Of a DNA stretch of 64,000 nt, positions 63,793-64,000 are shown piece after piece. The translations under genes and the position numbers were made by a program. The DNA is from Pelobates cultripes (lineage: Eukaryota; Chordata; Amphibia; Anura; Pelobatidae): NCBI GenBank assembly GCA_933207985.1, contig OW240921.1:88967684-89031683 (forward strand), given 5' to 3'. A model generated the notes under the pieces. It saw only the letters and a list, made by a program, of their open reading frames with translations. It made no database searches and had not been told where the DNA came from. Within the stretch, counting starts at the first letter, position 1. The number at the start of each line of letters is the position of its first letter.

Positions 63793-64000
63793 TGATATTT
63801 AAAGTGGTACAGTTACTTGTGAGTTTCTAAAATATATTTATGAAACATTTGTGAAATGACAATGCTGATATTGACCTTAGCTGCAACATCTTACAGGGTT
63901 ATTCACTAAAGTCTGGACAATAATTAAACTATTCATCAATATCTGAATATTGCAATTTATGCCAAATAGGCGCTTGAATTTGGTGTGGATTTTAGCCGCT
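63793..64000. other. Non-coding right edge
   Basis: No feature recognised. Confidence 0.5.

Overview
This window looks like gene-poor nuclear DNA from an amphibian, most probably an anuran. No host gene, tRNA, rRNA or bacterial-style operon can be supported. The sequence is AT-rich, full of microsatellites, and packed with transposable elements typical of frog genomes: a piggyBac element of the Uribo type, vertebrate Tc1-like elements, a DIRS1-like and an Ngaro-like tyrosine-recombinase retroelement, CR1 and L2-like LINEs, a LINE with a restriction-like endonuclease, a Penelope-like element with a GIY-YIG domain, solo LTRs, and many hAT- and TTAA-type MITEs. The organism call is inference from repeat content.

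Layout. 1-3350: minisatellites, foldback DNA and two copies of a palindromic repeat. 4597-5468: a solo LTR inside a CA-rich array. 6317-11178: a decayed Tc1 element, a truncated piggyBac copy, then a complete 556-codon piggyBac transposase (8731-10401, minus strand) and a TTAA-bounded MITE-like block. 11629-16640: a DIRS1-like retroelement (gag, RT, RNase H, a methyltransferase-like segment, tyrosine recombinase) with a 100-N assembly gap. 18990-20240: a minisatellite-bearing DNA transposon. 20248-25065: an L2-like LINE split by a solo LTR and a CR1 LINE. 29230-30945: a LINE with C-terminal endonuclease. 32330-34615: a Penelope-like element. 39223-40790: a Tc1 element with only two visible coding lesions. 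41154-47236: LTR fragments, an Ngaro-like element, a pyrimidine minisatellite and a deleted Tc1 copy. 49883-59735: solo LTRs, Penelope-type 3' tails, MITEs and foldbacks. 61961-63784: a non-autonomous hAT-type element carrying a large CA-rich minisatellite.

The piggyBac transposase is the only convincing intact coding region. Everything else that codes is broken by frameshifts, stops, truncation or nested insertion. The most distinctive pattern is a group of non-autonomous DNA transposons with conserved subterminal sequence and a large CA/TG minisatellite inside (1-471, 18990-20240, 61961-63784, possibly 4456-5680). One of these is bounded exactly by an 8-bp target-site duplication. Several other insertions are also bounded exactly by duplications read directly from the sequence: four solo LTRs (ACATA, TTAGG, TAGAG, ATGTG), a hAT MITE (AATCTAAA) and a Tc1 (TA).
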